Shown here: positions 44,430 through 52,942 of the stretch, one piece after another
Layout of the letters: the number at the start of each line of letters is the position of its first letter
Numbering within the stretch: position 1 is the first letter of the stretch
Origin: Proteiniborus ethanoligenes
Lineage (GTDB): Bacteria; Bacillota; Clostridia; Tissierellales; Proteiniboraceae
Direction of reading: 5' to 3'
NCBI RefSeq assembly: GCF_900107485.1
Contig: NZ_FNQE01000013.1
Span: forward strand, 1-64,000
Length of the DNA: 64,000 nt
Program-made: the position numbers and the translations under genes
Notes under the pieces: model-generated
The model's database searches: none
Told to the model about the DNA's origin: nothing
Seen by the model: the letters and a program-made list of their open reading frames with translations, nothing else

Positions 44430-45446
44430 TTGAAAAGGATAATTAAATTGCTAATTAAATCTATTTCATGGCTTTTGATTGCATTTATTATTTTGACCCT
44501 AGTTATAGCTATAACTAAACTATCTAAGCCTAGACAGATAGACATAGATATTAGTTCCTTAAGTGATATTCAAAGGGAAATATTCTTAAGAAGATATGGT
44601 GGAAGCACTACCATAACTACGAGCACTTCCTTTGAAACCTTAAAGGATGATGTTATTAGCTATTATAAACTGCTATTGAAAGGTGATCTTGGCTGGACAT
44701 ATAAGATAGTTAGAAAAGTAGATTCTATGGGCAATCGCGTATCTTATCGAGAGAACCTAGAGCCAATAAATGAAATCTTAAAAACAGGATTTTTTAGATC
44801 TATGAAGCTATTAGTTAGTTCTTTAGGCTTAGCTTTAGTCTTAGGAATCCTTAAAGGCGTATTTGATAGTAAAAAACATAAAAAAAACAACTCAACCTTT
44901 AAATTATTTACTACAGTAATTGGACTATCAATTCCAGTTATTTTCTTAGCTCCTTTATTTCAATTCTTAGGCATATGGCTTAGAAATAAATATGGATTCA
45001 ATATAGATGTTGTAGGATATGAAAAATTGAAGCATATGGTATTACCTATGATAGTTCTTTCTATTCTTCCAACCATGTATATTGCTAGGCTAATTGCAGT
45101 TGCCATGGACAAGGCTTATGAAAATGAATATGTTAGAACAGCAATAAGTAAGGGGAGTTCAAGGCTTAGAGTAATGTGGGTACATGTTTTTAGAAATGCT
45201 ATTGTAGAAGTAGCAGGCTCACTTCCTGCAGTTTTGACTATAATTATTTCAGATCTTGCAATTGTTGAATATTTATTTGAGTATAAAGGCCTGACATATA
45301 TGATGATTGATTTTTATGATAAGGGTCAACCAGATGCAGTAACTGGCTTGGCTTTAGTGCTATGTGCAATATATTTATCCTTTTATTCCCTATTTAAGCT
45401 TCTGAAATTTGTTTTAGATCCCAAAAGAGGGAGGGCTGTCATATGA
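44430..45446 (+). CDS. Peptide-type ABC transporter permease (DppB-like)
   Basis: A 338-residue BPD_transp_1 permease of the Dpp/Opp class. One N-terminal helix (ISWLLIAFIILTLVIAI), a periplasmic-side loop of about 100 residues, then five helices. The coupling loop is YVRTAISKGSSRLRVMWVHVFRNAIVEV (EAA-type, near 230-258). TTG start at 44430 after gggggg is favoured; an earlier TTG at 44415 overlaps that site. Shows an insertion of Ser/Thr (GGSTTITTSTSFE) in the first loop. Overlaps the next gene by four bases. Confidence 0.85.
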   Translation: MKRIIKLLIKSISWLLIAFIILTLVIAITKLSKPRQIDIDISSLSDIQREIFLRRYGGSTTITTSTSFETLKDDVISYYKLLLKGDLGWTYKIVRKVDSMGNRVSYRENLEPINEILKTGFFRSMKLLVSSLGLALVLGILKGVFDSKKHKKNNSTFKLFTTVIGLSIPVIFLAPLFQFLGIWLRNKYGFNIDVVGYEKLKHMVLPMIVLSILPTMYIARLIAVAMDKAYENEYVRTAISKGSSRLRVMWVHVFRNAIVEVAGSLPAVLTIIISDLAIVEYLFEYKGLTYMMIDFYDKGQPDAVTGLALVLCAIYLSFYSLFKLLKFVLDPKRGRAVI

Positions 45447-47884
45447 GAAAGATTAATATTCCACTAATAGTAGGACTTATAATAGTTTTAGGTGTATTAG
45501 TTTTAATTTTCTTCGGTGAGTATTTTGCGCCTTATGACGCTAGCTATGGTGAAACCTCGGGATGGTTTATGAATGATAAAGGTGAAAAAGTTTTTAGAAG
45601 AGCACCATTTCCACCAGATAAAAATCATATTTTTGGAACTGATAATGGGGGTAGAGATGTTCTCAGTGTAATAATGGCGGGAGCAAAAAACACGTTTATG
45701 ATTGTTTTTATAGCTACATTTTTGAGATTTTTAATTGCTACACCTATTGCTTTCTTTGCTGCTTTTGGAGAAGGGATTTCTAAACGCCTAATAACTATAT
45801 TTTCTTCTACCTTTAGTGCAGTACCTAGCTTGTTAATATGTATAATGATTTTAAAAATAGATGCAATAAAAAATCTAGAGCTAATACCTTCTATTATAGC
45901 TTTTATAATAGTTTTTACTATTGTAGGCTGGGGGAGATTGGCTAGTACTATTGAAGACAAAATAAAGGATATATTAAATCAAGACTTTATTCAAGGTGCT
46001 ATTGCAGCAGGAAAAAGTAAGTTTGCCATTGCAACACAAAATGTTTCTGTGCATATTATGCCTTCAATGATTATTTATTTATTTCTTGAAATTGCATTAG
46101 TACTATTATTACTTGCCCAGTTAGGGATATTTGAAGTATTTGTTGGTAATAAGCAAGTATTCGTTGTAAAAACTGTAGGTAGCATAAGCAGGTCAAATTT
46201 TAATTATTTCCCAGAATGGGGTGCTATGCTTGCATCAACTAAAAGATCTGTAACAGGAAATATGTTTTGGATTTCTGCCTTTCCCTTATTAGTTTTTTCA
46301 GTTAGTATAATTGGATTTAATCTATTAGGTGAAGGATTAAATTTTGAGCTTAATAAGAGAAATTCAAGATTTATTTCATATGTGAATAAATTTTGGTTCC
46401 ATTTATCACCCTTAACCTACATAAGTGAATTAATGCATTTTAAAGAAAAACGAAAAAATGTTATAGTAAAAACATTGACAATTGTTGTAATAGTATTATT
46501 GATAGTTGTTCCAGTGTTAAATGCATTGCTAATATTGGATAATGGGGTAATGGGCCATGTTATGGAAGTTGATAATGATATATACCAGGGTAGACTAATT
46601 GGTTCCATAGGCCATGAAGAATTTGGGAATTATATCATAGATAAACTAAAGAGCTACAATATTAAGCCTTTATTTAATGGAGATTATATTAGTGAATTTA
46701 CAATAAATCCAACTATAAATATTATTAATGATTCTAAATTCACTATATTAAATGAAAAAGACGAGATAATAGATGATTTAAAATACAAGGTAGATTATTA
46801 CTTAGAAAGCTGGTATTCTAATTCAATAGATAGATTAGAGGGAGAAATTATTACGGTAGATACTTATCTCTCAAAGGAATACACTCCATCAAAAAACTAT
46901 ATTCTTTTGTTAAATCCTAATGGAAGTCAAAATGCTATTTATGACAAATTAGTTAATGAAAGAAAGGAACACAAGCATATAAAGGGAGTTATAGTTCCAG
47001 ATATTAAGTACTCAACATTTATTCAAAAGAGAAATGATTTAGATGAGAAGGGATTAACTAGAGTATTAGACAATGTACAGGCTTATAATGAAACTGCGCC
47101 TCCTATTAAGATTAATGTAGGGAAGATTGCTGCTATGAAGCTGTGGAAGCTGGAGGGGAGTAAGGTATTAATAAATAGTTTTATAGACAATCAAGAAGGA
47201 CTTGTAGGTAAAAACATTGGTGGTATTATACAAGGAAAAAATCAAGAAAATCCTATTATAATAGCTACTACCTATGATTATTTAGGCTTTCACGATTTAG
47301 GGGCAACCACTGGTGTAGAAGATTTTACTAAATACAAAGGACTTTACGAAAATGGTACATCTATAGCAGGTAGTTTGGAAATAGCCAAGAATTTAGGAAA
47401 TATTAAGCAAACCCCTGAAAGGTCAATTATTTTCATGTTTATAGATGGATCTAAAATAACTATTGAAGGCTTCTTAGATATTGAAAAACAAGGCATACTT
47501 GATGAACAACCACTATTAATTCTTTTAAGGTTTATGGGAATTAACAAATGGGGTAGAACGGAGGACAGTCTTTATTATAATACAATTGTAAATTCAAATA
47601 TTGGACTAGAACAGGATTTTCATAAATGGCTTAGAAGAAATTCCTCAAAGGATTATTTTATCATAGGAGATAATCAAATTAGCGAAAGAAATTTGCTGGT
47701 ATTATCAGATAAGGACATGGTAGGTATTGTATTGCAAGGTATTAAGGAAAAGGAAAGAGGCTTGCATTATGGTATGGTTCAATCAAACGTAGAAGAAATA
47801 GATACTGATAGATTGACTGCACATATTCAATATCTTTTAGATAGTATTATAGATATGGTTTATGGGAAGATATGGCTTAAATAG
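45443..47884 (+). CDS. DppC-like permease fused to an M28-peptidase-like extracytoplasmic domain
   Basis: An 813-residue fusion. Residues 1-315 are a DppC-type permease: N-terminal helix, HIFGTDNGGRDVLSVI, and the coupling loop DFIQGAIAAGKSKFAIATQNV. A cytoplasmic linker and a seventh helix (about 340-362) lead to a domain of some 445 residues, predicted outside. Its middle (about 490-590) resembles a PA-like insert, and its end an M28 peptidase core: IIIATTYDYLGFHD near 606, YENGTSIAGSLEIAKNL near 635, FMFIDGSKITIEG near 664. The M28 metal and catalytic residues are mostly changed (H of HxD to Thr, DDNASG to ENGTS, EE to SK), so it is probably a binding rather than cleaving domain. Ordinary DppC has about 300 residues. 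Confidence 0.8.
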   Translation: MRKINIPLIVGLIIVLGVLVLIFFGEYFAPYDASYGETSGWFMNDKGEKVFRRAPFPPDKNHIFGTDNGGRDVLSVIMAGAKNTFMIVFIATFLRFLIATPIAFFAAFGEGISKRLITIFSSTFSAVPSLLICIMILKIDAIKNLELIPSIIAFIIVFTIVGWGRLASTIEDKIKDILNQDFIQGAIAAGKSKFAIATQNVSVHIMPSMIIYLFLEIALVLLLLAQLGIFEVFVGNKQVFVVKTVGSISRSNFNYFPEWGAMLASTKRSVTGNMFWISAFPLLVFSVSIIGFNLLGEGLNFELNKRNSRFISYVNKFWFHLSPLTYISELMHFKEKRKNVIVKTLTIVVIVLLIVVPVLNALLILDNGVMGHVMEVDNDIYQGRLIGSIGHEEFGNYIIDKLKSYNIKPLFNGDYISEFTINPTINIINDSKFTILNEKDEIIDDLKYKVDYYLESWYSNSIDRLEGEIITVDTYLSKEYTPSKNYILLLNPNGSQNAIYDKLVNERKEHKHIKGVIVPDIKYSTFIQKRNDLDEKGLTRVLDNVQAYNETAPPIKINVGKIAAMKLWKLEGSKVLINSFIDNQEGLVGKNIGGIIQGKNQENPIIIATTYDYLGFHDLGATTGVEDFTKYKGLYENGTSIAGSLEIAKNLGNIKQTPERSIIFMFIDGSKITIEGFLDIEKQGILDEQPLLILLRFMGINKWGRTEDSLYYNTIVNSNIGLEQDFHKWLRRNSSKDYFIIGDNQISERNLLVLSDKDMVGIVLQGIKEKERGLHYGMVQSNVEEIDTDRLTAHIQYLLDSIIDMVYGKIWLK

Positions 47885-47914
47885 ACTCTATAAGCTGAAT
47901 GGAGGAGGGTGCAA

Positions 47915-48889
47915 ATGAGGTTATTAGAGGTTAAGGATTTAAGGACTTATTTTAAGCTTGAAGATAAAACTATTTATGCAGTAAGTGGAGTAAGCTTTAC
48001 TATAGATGAGAAAGAAGTAGTAGCATTAATAGGTGAGTCAGGAAGTGGTAAAAGTGTTACAGCCTTATCTATTATGGGATTAGTTCCTCAACCACCAGGT
48101 ATTATAGAATCTGGAATTATAGAATTTCAAGGTGAGGATTTATTAAAGAAAAAAGAAAAAGAAATGAGAAGCATAAGAGGAAATAAACTAGCTATGGTAT
48201 ATCAAGAGCCTATGAATTCACTTAATCCTTCACTTACAGTTGGATATCAAATAAAGGAATGTTTGACTATACATAAAAAAGCAAAAGGAGAAGAAGCAAA
48301 AAAAATGGCCATAGAAATGCTTAGAAAAGTAGAAATGGCAGATCCAGAATCCATATATGATTCTTATCCTCATAAGCTTAGTGGAGGCATGAGACAAAGA
48401 ATAATGATAGCTATGGCTCTGATATGCAATCCCAAGCTATTAATAGCAGATGAACCTACTACTGCTTTAGATGTAACTATACAGGCGGAAATACTTGATT
48501 TAATCAAAAGATTAAAGGATGAAATTGGCACATCAGTGTTATTGATAACTCATGATTTAGGTGTAGTTACAGAGATGGCAGATAAAATAATTGTAATGTA
48601 TGGTGGTAAAATCATGGAGATAGCTTCAACAAATGCTTTATATAGCAACCCATCACATCCGTATACAATAGGCTTGATGAAATGTATACCAAGAATGAAT
48701 AAAACGAAGGAGAAGCTTTACACCATAGAGGGGGCAGTTCCAGATATGTCTTTCCTGGCAGCAGGCTGTGAGTTTTATGATAGATGTGAGAAAAAAACTC
48801 AAATATGTAAAGAAAATACGCCAGAATTATTAGAAATAGAAGAAAACCATTTCGTAAGGTGCTTTTTATACACTCAGGGGGTGAAATAA
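47915..48889 (+). CDS. Peptide-type ABC transporter ATP-binding protein (DppD-like)
   Basis: A 324-residue ATPase of the Dpp/Opp class. Walker A GESGSGKSV (about 40-48), QEPMNSLNPSLTVG, signature LSGGMRQRI, Walker B LLIADEPTTALDVT, and the oligopeptide-type C-terminal extension with CxxR..CxxxxP-like cysteines (GCEFYDRCEKKTQICKENTP), which in relatives bind an iron-sulfur cluster. ATG at 47915 after ggaggaggg; a GTG at 47909 lies within that site. Adjacent to its partner ATPase. Confidence 0.93.
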   Translation: MRLLEVKDLRTYFKLEDKTIYAVSGVSFTIDEKEVVALIGESGSGKSVTALSIMGLVPQPPGIIESGIIEFQGEDLLKKKEKEMRSIRGNKLAMVYQEPMNSLNPSLTVGYQIKECLTIHKKAKGEEAKKMAIEMLRKVEMADPESIYDSYPHKLSGGMRQRIMIAMALICNPKLLIADEPTTALDVTIQAEILDLIKRLKDEIGTSVLLITHDLGVVTEMADKIIVMYGGKIMEIASTNALYSNPSHPYTIGLMKCIPRMNKTKEKLYTIEGAVPDMSFLAAGCEFYDRCEKKTQICKENTPELLEIEENHFVRCFLYTQGVK

Positions 48890-49870
48890 ATGGAAGGGAA
48901 AACACCCTTGATAGAAGTAAGAAATTTAACTAAACACTTTCCTGTAAATCTAGGTATTATAACTGACAAGCCTAAGACTATAAAAGCAGTAGATGGAGTA
49001 TCTTTTAAAATCCATAAGGGAGAGACCTTCGGACTTGTAGGAGAATCAGGATGTGGCAAAAGTACTACAGGAAATCTTATTCTTAGGCTACTACCAGCAA
49101 CTTCAGGTGAAGTATTATTAAATGGTGTTAACATTCAAAATTATAGGGAAAAAGAATTTAGAAAGCTAAGGAAGGATTTACAGATAATATTTCAAAACTC
49201 CTCCTGTGCTTTAGATCCTAAAATGACCATAGAAGATATATTGTCTGAACCCTTGCTAATTCATAAAATAGTTCCAAGAATGGAAATATCAAAAGAAGTA
49301 AATAGGCTACTCCAGCTAGTTGGACTGTCGAGCTTAGCAGCAAAAAAATTCCCTCATGAGTTTAGCGGAGGTCAAAAACAAAGGATTGGCATAGCCAAAG
49401 CATTATCAACAAGGCCTAAATTCATATTATGTGATGAGCCGGTTTCATCATTAGATGTATCTATTCAATCTCAAATATTAAACTTAATGGGTGATTTGCA
49501 AAAAGAATATAGCTTAACATATTTATTCATAGCACATGGGCTAAATGTAGTGAGACATGTTTCAAGTAGGGTAGGAGTTATGTATTTAGGGAAAATAGTA
49601 GAGATAGGTGATGTTGAGCAAATATACAACAATCCTAGACATCCATATACACAGGCATTAATATCGGCATTTTTGGAGCCAGATCTGGAGTATAAAAGAG
49701 ACAGGGTTATACTTAAAGGGGAGATACCAAGTCCAATTAATAGACCTAAGGGTTGTGCTTTTCATCCTAGATGTCATAAAGCAATGGATATTTGTAAGGA
49801 AAAAGAGCCTTTATTAGCAGAAATTGAAGAAGGTTATTCGGTTTCTTGCTTTTTAAATGAATGTAATTAA
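48890..49870 (+). CDS. Peptide-type ABC transporter ATP-binding protein (DppF-like)
   Basis: A 326-residue partner ATPase. Walker A GESGCGKST (51-59), QNSSCALDPKMTIEDI, signature FSGGQKQRI, Walker B FILCDEPVSSLDVS, and the C-terminal GCAFHPRCHKAMDICKEKEP cysteine-rich extension. Starts immediately after the DppD-like stop. The operon has two permeases and two ATPases but no gene for a substrate-binding lipoprotein, the part normally needed for import. Confidence 0.93.
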   Translation: MEGKTPLIEVRNLTKHFPVNLGIITDKPKTIKAVDGVSFKIHKGETFGLVGESGCGKSTTGNLILRLLPATSGEVLLNGVNIQNYREKEFRKLRKDLQIIFQNSSCALDPKMTIEDILSEPLLIHKIVPRMEISKEVNRLLQLVGLSSLAAKKFPHEFSGGQKQRIGIAKALSTRPKFILCDEPVSSLDVSIQSQILNLMGDLQKEYSLTYLFIAHGLNVVRHVSSRVGVMYLGKIVEIGDVEQIYNNPRHPYTQALISAFLEPDLEYKRDRVILKGEIPSPINRPKGCAFHPRCHKAMDICKEKEPLLAEIEEGYSVSCFLNECN

Positions 49871-49894
49871 CACAAATACTATATTATTAATTTG

Positions 49895-49932
49895 AGCATA
49901 GGTGTTCATAAAACTACCTATGCTTTATTTAT
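49895..49932 (+). terminator. Probable terminator
   Basis: Stem agcataggt / acctatgct (49895-49903, 49916-49924) followed by ttatttat, after the transporter operon. Confidence 0.75.
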
Positions 49933-50232
49933 CTTATGCTGTGTTTTCTAGAATAATTAGGGTATGTATATTGTAAGTTAACGGCACACAAATACCCTTC
50001 GTTAACTATCAACAAATTAATCCCAGAAAGATGAAAATTTTTGTAATAAAAGCTTAGTAGAGATAGGGTACAATTAAGAGCAGATACATGTTGGGGATTA
50101 GCTGTAAAAGGAGACATTATCACCCAACTAGAATCAAAGCATAGAAAAGAGGAGGTGAACACTAAGCAATCGTTTTCAATATTAAAAGGAATTATAATTA
50201 AATTACTAATGCCAAACTAAAAGGAGGAAAAC
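49933..50232 (+). other. Leader of the uracil/xanthine permease gene
   Basis: No gene is supported. Inverted repeats agttaacg / cgttaact (49976-49983, 50000-50007), gggtat / ataccc (49960-49965, 49992-49997) and gttggg / cccaac (50090-50095, 50123-50128) suggest a folded leader. A 21-codon frame from GTG at 50154 has its ribosome site too close to the start. No known purine, PRPP or PyrR element was recognised, and no T run marks an attenuator. Confidence 0.4.
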
Positions 50233-51492
50233 ATGAGTAAACAGAAGAAACAAGTTCAATATCCAATTACTGACATTAGTGTTTTGGGACCTGGAAGAGG
50301 AATAGCTCTTGGGCTACAGCACGTATTCACATTATTTGCTTCAACAGTATTAGTTCCCATACTAACTGGACTTGATGTAGGAGTAGCTCTAATTACATCA
50401 GGAATAGGAACATTACTATTTCACTTTATTACCCAAGGCAAGGTTCCTGCTTATCTAGGATCGTCTTTCTCATTTATTGCACCTGTAATAATGGCAGGAG
50501 AGTTATATGGTCTTGAATATGCACGTGGTGGTATTATTGTTGCAGGTATAATATATCTTATATTTGCATGGTTAATATCTGTTTTTGGTGTTGAAAAAAT
50601 AGTAAGATTTTTCCCGCCTATCGTAACAGGACCAATAATTATTGTTATTAGTATGACTCTTGCACCTAATGCTATAAATATGGCATCGCAGGATTGGCTT
50701 TTATCTATGGTAACACTAGCTACCATTATTGGAGTTGCAATGTTTGCAAAAGGATTCTTTAAAATAGTACCAGTTATCATTGGACTAGGAGTAGGCTATA
50801 TATTAGCCGCTGTATTGGGCAGAATAGATTATACACCTATTGTTCAAGCAGCTTGGATAGGAGTTCCAAACTTCTCGCTACCTAAATTCAATATAGGAGC
50901 AATAATGATTGTAGCACCTATAGCACTAACTACAATAGTAGAACATATAGGTGACGTTTTGGCAATGAGTGGAGTAGTTAAAAGAGATCTTGCTAAAGAT
51001 CCTGGATTAAGCAGGACTCTTATGGGAGACGGTGTAGCTACATCATTTGCTGCTTTAATTGGTGGACCAGCTAACACAACTTATTCTCAAAACACTGGTG
51101 TTGTTGCTCTTACTCAGGTATGGGATCCAAAGGTTATGAGAATAGCTGCTGTAATGACTATAATGATAGGGCTTATTCCTAAGCTAAATGCATTTACAAG
51201 TACTATACCAAAGCCTGTAATTGGTGGGGCGGTAATAGTATTATTTGGTATGATAGCTTCCATAGGAGCTAGAACACTTGTAGATAATAGAGTGAACTTC
51301 TCAGTAACTAGAAACATGATAATAGCTGCAGTTATATTAGTATTTGGTCTAGGTGGAGCTGTAATTCCTATAAAAATAGGACTTGTAGAAATTAAACTTG
51401 TAGGAATGGCTCTAGCCGCGATTGTAGGTATTATTTTAAATATAATATTACCTCATGACAAAGAAGAGGAAGCTGAAAAATCAGCAGCTTAG
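50233..51492 (+). CDS. Uracil/xanthine permease (NCS2 family)
   Basis: A 419-residue nucleobase transporter of the NCS2 (UraA/PyrP, PbuX) family with about 12-14 membrane segments. Characteristic: LGLQHVFTLFASTVLVPILTG, PAYLGSSFSFIAP, and the substrate-site helix with the Glu of TIVEHIGDVLAMSG followed by GDGVATSFAALIGGPANTTYSQNTGVVALT. The Glu and GPANTTY..N pattern is that of uracil transporters. ATG after aaggagga. Provides pyrimidine salvage alongside the pyr operon. Whether uracil or xanthine is preferred is not certain. Confidence 0.9.
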   Translation: MSKQKKQVQYPITDISVLGPGRGIALGLQHVFTLFASTVLVPILTGLDVGVALITSGIGTLLFHFITQGKVPAYLGSSFSFIAPVIMAGELYGLEYARGGIIVAGIIYLIFAWLISVFGVEKIVRFFPPIVTGPIIIVISMTLAPNAINMASQDWLLSMVTLATIIGVAMFAKGFFKIVPVIIGLGVGYILAAVLGRIDYTPIVQAAWIGVPNFSLPKFNIGAIMIVAPIALTTIVEHIGDVLAMSGVVKRDLAKDPGLSRTLMGDGVATSFAALIGGPANTTYSQNTGVVALTQVWDPKVMRIAAVMTIMIGLIPKLNAFTSTIPKPVIGGAVIVLFGMIASIGARTLVDNRVNFSVTRNMIIAAVILVFGLGGAVIPIKIGLVEIKLVGMALAAIVGIILNIILPHDKEEEAEKSAA

Positions 51493-51551
51493 TATTTCTC
51501 TTTATATGTATCATGACTTGAAACTATATTAAAATTATATTAAGGCATAGG

Positions 51552-51592
51552 AAGGAGGATATTGCTCTAAACAAAGCAATATCCTCCTTTTG
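51552..51592. terminator. Strong terminator
   Basis: Perfect 15-bp stem aaggaggatattgct / agcaatatcctcctt (51552-51566, 51575-51589) with T run, after the nucleobase permease; may also serve the convergent P1 peptidase gene. Confidence 0.9.
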
Positions 51593-51662
51593 CATAAAAC
51601 TTCTTTATCGATAAAGCTTATGATGATATACTAAAATAGTAAAAGCTAATAAGGAGCTTGAT

Positions 51663-51725
51663 GTGAATATGATTTATTGGGTTACTGATATGATAATACC
51701 TAATCTAATACTCATTGTTTTTTAA
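51663..51725 (+). pseudogene. 20-codon hydrophobic micro-ORF, possible SpmB-like gene remnant
   Basis: GTG at 51663 follows aaggag by six bases and gives MNMIYWVTDMIIPNLILIVF before TAA. The pattern resembles the N-terminal helix of spore maturation/nucleoside recognition membrane proteins, but the frame stops there. It runs into the end of the convergent peptidase gene. Either a chance micro-ORF or the stump of a lost gene. Confidence 0.25.
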
Positions 51726-52767
51726 CAATATCAATAAAATCCACAAGGGAATAGACCTTCTTATTATCTCTACCAACCGTAGTGTTAGAGCAAATTAAAG
51801 AATTTATGATAGCTTCTTCTGTAGCTTCTACAGTGGCTCTAAAAACCTTATTGATTTTATTTTCGTTTATAACACTTATATTTATTATGCTCTCAGTCTC
51901 ATAATGACTGATTATATTTGCAGTTGAAAAGCCTATACATACTTCACCACTACTACTGCCTGTATAGCTACCAGTTCTAGATATGCCTGGATGCATTCTT
52001 TTTATAACTCTTTTTATTTGCCTGGAGGATAAAGGCAAGTCTGTGGCTAAGATACATATAATTGAACCCTTGTCCTCAGACTCTTCGCATTTATCTATTA
52101 ATTTTTTTATCTTTGGGCCAATATGCTCCTTGTTGAGAGTAAAATCCTCTAAGGAGCCAAAGTTAGATAACACTAATACACCAATAATATATTTTTTATC
52201 ATCTAGCTCTATTACTCTGGAGGAAGAGCCAATCCCTCCCTTTAAGCCATAGCATATCATACCAGTACCGGCTCCTACATTTCCTTCGAGAAAATCTTCA
52301 TTGCAATCATTTAATGCTTCAAATATATATGAAGGCTTTATATGTAGACCTCTAATATCATTTAGTTCACCATCATTACATTCACAAACAATTGGATTAA
52401 CTGTACTAGTTGATACTCCAATATCTTCGTTGGATTCTAACATATACCTGACTATGGCCTCATATCCAGTGCCTACGCTTAAAGTATTCGTAAGTATTAT
52501 TGGGGTTTCTATTGTACCTAACTCTTCAATTTGTATAAGACCAGTAGATTTTCCAAAGCCATTTATTACATGGCAAGCAGCTACTAGCTTATCTTTAAAC
52601 AGATTACCGCTATGAGGCATAATTGCTGTTACACCTGTTTTTATGGCGCCATTATCTAAAGTATAATGTCCTATCTTTACTCCAGGAACATCGGTAATAG
52701 AATTTTTATTACCTACAGGAATAGAACCAATGATAATACCGTATTCTCTAATTTTTTTATTATACAT
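51712..52767 (-). CDS. P1-family (DmpA-like) peptidase
   Basis: A 351-residue N-terminal-nucleophile hydrolase of peptidase family S58/P1 (L-aminopeptidase/D-esterase DmpA type). The precursor cleaves itself before a Ser: GNVGAGTGMICYGLKGGIG then Ser-181 followed by SSRV, which becomes the nucleophile of the small subunit. Upstream, ITDVPGVKIGHYTL and VTAIMPHSGNLF are the family's N-terminal features. Full length, no signal peptide. ATG follows aggggg. Likely an intracellular aminopeptidase. Monocistronic on the minus strand. Confidence 0.9.
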   Translation of the reverse strand: MYNKKIREYGIIIGSIPVGNKNSITDVPGVKIGHYTLDNGAIKTGVTAIMPHSGNLFKDKLVAACHVINGFGKSTGLIQIEELGTIETPIILTNTLSVGTGYEAIVRYMLESNEDIGVSTSTVNPIVCECNDGELNDIRGLHIKPSYIFEALNDCNEDFLEGNVGAGTGMICYGLKGGIGSSSRVIELDDKKYIIGVLVLSNFGSLEDFTLNKEHIGPKIKKLIDKCEESEDKGSIICILATDLPLSSRQIKRVIKRMHPGISRTGSYTGSSSGEVCIGFSTANIISHYETESIINISVINENKINKVFRATVEATEEAIINSLICSNTTVGRDNKKVYSLVDFIDIVKKQ

Positions 52768-52942
52768 ACTGCACCCCCTAAAAATATTTTAACAAAATAA
52801 TATTTACTTGACTACAATTCATGTTCATTCTAAAATAGCTTAGAAATTAATATTTTTATGTTTTCAAACATATTGATGTATTTATTCTAATTCTTTCTAT
52901 TTATAATATACTTTAGCAAAGAATTTATGAGGAGGGGATAAA

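Noticed and set aside
49929-50162. 77-codon minus-strand ORF in the permease leader
   Set aside because: No ribosome site and composition unlike the neighbouring proteins; the region looks like a structured leader.
50154-50219. 21-codon leader peptide before the nucleobase permease
   Set aside because: The aggagg overlaps or nearly touches the GTG, leaving no usable spacing, and the codons show no regulatory run.
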